Shown here: piece by piece, positions 5,563-6,748 of the stretch
How positions within the stretch are numbered: position 1 is the stretch's first letter
Layout: each line of letters opens with the position of its first letter
Translations under genes and position numbers: made by a program
Notes under the pieces: generated by a model
The model's input: only the letters and a program-made list of their open reading frames with translations
Databases searched by the model: none
Told to the model about the DNA's origin: nothing
Source of the DNA: Niastella sp.
GTDB lineage: Bacteria; Bacteroidota; Bacteroidia; Chitinophagales; Chitinophagaceae
DNA: 6,748 bases
Assembly: GCA_021154515.1 (NCBI GenBank)
Contig: JAJKIL010000169.1
Span: 1 to 6,748 of the forward strand
Reading direction: 5' to 3'

Positions 5563-6213
5563 TTACACTATTTTGCCATCTTTCATGTGTAATAAGCGGT
5601 CGCTCATTTGTGCCAGTTCTTCATTATGCGTAACAATTAAAAAGGTTTGATTGAATTGCTGCCGTAGGGTAAAGAACAGCTGATGCAGCTCGCGGGCATT
5701 GGCCGAATCGAGGTTGCCGGTAGGTTCATCGGCAAAAATAATGGCAGGTTTATTAATGAGGGCGCGGGCTACAGCTACCCGTTGCTGCTCGCCACCCGAT
5801 AACTGATTAGGTTTATTATCGATGCGTTTTTCTAACCCCAACATTTGTAATAACGATAAAGCATGGTCACTCACTTCTTTTTTGCTGCGGCCGGCCATCC
5901 AGCCGGGTATACAAACATTCTCCAGGGCGGTAAATTCGGGCAACAGATGGTGAAACTGGAACACAAACCCCACATGCTGGTTCCGAAAGGCCGCCATCCG
6001 CTTCTCGTTCAGGAAATTAAGGCGTTCACCGCCTACCACCACTTCCCCTTTATCGGGCTTATCGAGTGTCCCTAAAATGTGTAACAACGTGCTTTTTCCC
6101 GAGCCTGAAGGCCCTACAATACTGGCAATTTCGCCCTGTTTTATTTCCAGGTCAACCCCCTTCAAAACCCATAACTGGCCATAATATTTTTGAATATTCG
6201 TCGCTGTTAACAT
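5563..6213 (-). CDS. lolD: Lipoprotein-releasing ABC ATPase LolD
   Basis: A 216-residue ABC ATPase, expected to power the LolCDE complex that extracts lipoproteins from the inner membrane for transfer to the outer membrane. Motifs are Walker A GPSGSGKST (34-42), the Q-loop region FQFHHLLPEFTALENV (85-100), which is highly characteristic of LolD, signature LSGGE (138-142), Walker B IIFADEP (158-164), D-loop GNLD (166-169) and H-loop H196. LolC/E permease genes are not adjacent, so the partner is encoded elsewhere; a MacB-like role is the alternative. The ATG at 6213-6211 gives the normal LolD N-terminus (MLTATNIQKYYG). The gene is divergent from the DUF2795 gene and convergent with the adenosyltransferase. 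Confidence 0.9.
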   Translation of the reverse strand: MLTATNIQKYYGQLWVLKGVDLEIKQGEIASIVGPSGSGKSTLLHILGTLDKPDKGEVVVGGERLNFLNEKRMAAFRNQHVGFVFQFHHLLPEFTALENVCIPGWMAGRSKKEVSDHALSLLQMLGLEKRIDNKPNQLSGGEQQRVAVARALINKPAIIFADEPTGNLDSANARELHQLFFTLRQQFNQTFLIVTHNEELAQMSDRLLHMKDGKIV

Positions 6214-6320
6214 GTGTTGTGAATTACTTCTAATATGGCGTCAAGATACTACAAACCATTGGCTTCCCGTTCATAGTACCCGTTTGGGGAAACTTTTTAA
6301 GAATTCCTTCCATTATCTTT

Positions 6321-6328
6321 CAAATATA
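6321..6328 (-). promoter_or_regulatory. Possible -7 promoter box for lolD
   Basis: The minus strand reads TATATTTG, an exact TAnnTTTG match about 108 nt upstream of the lolD ATG. No TTG-type -33 element is seen at the expected distance, so this is a weak call. It would place the lolD promoter back to back with the plus-strand promoter at 6331-6361. Confidence 0.35.
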
Positions 6329-6330
6329 GA

Positions 6331-6361
6331 TTTGGTTTTTTCATTAGGAGGGTTACTTTTG
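6331..6361 (+). promoter_or_regulatory. Promoter of the DUF2795 gene
   Basis: TTTG at 6331-6334, a 19-nt spacer and TACTTTTG at 6354-6361 match both boxes of the Bacteroidota promoter consensus at ideal spacing. Transcription should start near 6365, giving a leader of about 94 nt before the ATG at 6459. This is the best promoter in the window. Confidence 0.72.
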
Positions 6362-6376
6362 CGAAAAATTGAGGGC

Positions 6377-6411
6377 AAGGGAACTGGGAGTAGCACTTTT
6401 CTCCGACCCTT
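6377..6411 (+). promoter_or_regulatory. Stem-loop in the leader of the DUF2795 gene
   Basis: AAGGG (6377-6381) pairs with CCCTT (6407-6411), and inside it GGAG (6387-6390) pairs with CTCC (6401-6404), giving a nine-pair hairpin with an internal loop and a 10-nt apical loop. It lies between the predicted transcription start and the ATG. The following sequence is AT-rich but has no clean T-run, so a stabilising or regulatory leader structure is more likely than a terminator. It matches no riboswitch class I know. Confidence 0.4.
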
Positions 6412-6458
6412 AATTTAGTAACGTTTCGTGGATTTAAAACTTTAAACAGGATAACCAC

Positions 6459-6680
6459 ATGTTTTGGACATTAGAACTTGCATCCTATCTCGAAGATGCA
6501 CCGTGGCCTGCCACCAAAGATGAGCTGATTGACTACGCGATCCGTAGCGGTGCACCCATTGAAGTGGTAGAAAATCTTCAGGAGCTTGAAGATGAAGGTG
6601 AGATTTATGAAGGTATAGAAGACATCTGGCCGGACTATCCAAGCCAGGATGACTTCTTCTTTAATGAAGATGAGTATTAA
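6459..6680 (+). CDS. Small acidic DUF2795-type protein
   Basis: A 73-residue, strongly acidic protein beginning MFWTLELASYLEDAPWPATKD, a form I recognise from memory as the short, conserved DUF2795-like protein found across Bacteroidota; function unknown. Visible features are the aromatic/proline stretch APWPATKDELIDYA (14-27), a possible helix-turn-helix-like segment ELIDYAIRSGAPIEVVENLQEL (22-43), and an acidic tail ending DDFFFNEDEY (64-73). There is no signal peptide or membrane segment, so it should be cytoplasmic. AGGA at 6448-6451, seven nt before the ATG, resembles a Shine-Dalgarno site. It has its own strong promoter and an intrinsic terminator 24 nt after the stop, so it is probably a single-gene transcript expressed at a high level; that last point is inference. 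Confidence 0.85.
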   Translation: MFWTLELASYLEDAPWPATKDELIDYAIRSGAPIEVVENLQELEDEGEIYEGIEDIWPDYPSQDDFFFNEDEY

Positions 6681-6704
6681 AAGCCCATGGCTAAAAAATA
6701 GTGC

Positions 6705-6736
6705 AAACCGGTCGCTGTAAAGCGGGCGGTTTTTTT
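6705..6736 (+). terminator. Intrinsic terminator after the DUF2795 gene
   Basis: The stem ACCGGTCGCT (6707-6716) pairs with AGCGGGCGGT (6721-6730) with one G-G mismatch and one G-U pair, closed by a GTAA (GNRA-type) tetraloop. A run of seven T (6730-6736) follows, and the flanking AA (6705-6706) can extend the stem into it. It begins 24 nt after the stop codon and is the only convincing rho-independent terminator in the window. Confidence 0.88.
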
Positions 6737-6748
6737 GGGCCCCGATAA

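Overview
The window looks like a piece of a Bacteroidota chromosome, most likely Chitinophagaceae (Chitinophaga/Niastella type). This rests on the protein flavours, on Bacteroidota-type promoter boxes (TTTG, about 19-20 nt, TAnnTTTG) and on repeat-rich intergenic DNA. Genus cannot be fixed from sequence alone. Most genes are housekeeping, and I see no transposase, phage gene, CRISPR array or RNA gene.

Left part (1-3473), all on the minus strand: trpS, then a deoxynucleoside kinase, then two tandem copies of a membrane-anchored sulfatase/LTA-synthase-like gene. The second copy runs off the left edge. Between the two copies lies a 27-nt relic of the last codons and stop of the kinase gene, which marks where the tandem duplication broke.

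Middle (3474-4963): a divergent intergenic region between trpS and gatC carries two degenerate 7-bp-periodic arrays in opposite orientation. Then come gatC and, 9 nt later, a MacB/LolD-type ABC ATPase, both on the plus strand. The ATPase gene ends inside an array of eight 8-bp units. This leads into a C-poor purine-rich stretch and then a 105-bp array of fifteen consecutive heptamers whose sequence drifts along its length.

Right part (4964-6748): a PduO-type cob(I)alamin adenosyltransferase on plus, and convergent to it lolD on minus. Next is a 245-bp divergent promoter region with a very good promoter and a structured leader. It drives a small acidic DUF2795-type protein that ends in a strong intrinsic terminator.

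Functionally the genes are mixed: tRNA charging (trpS, gatC), nucleotide salvage (kinase), cobamide activation, two ABC ATPases without their permeases, and envelope-associated hydrolase/transferase paralogues. I do not see a multi-gene novel system. The most unusual content is the intergenic repeat architecture and the duplication scar.
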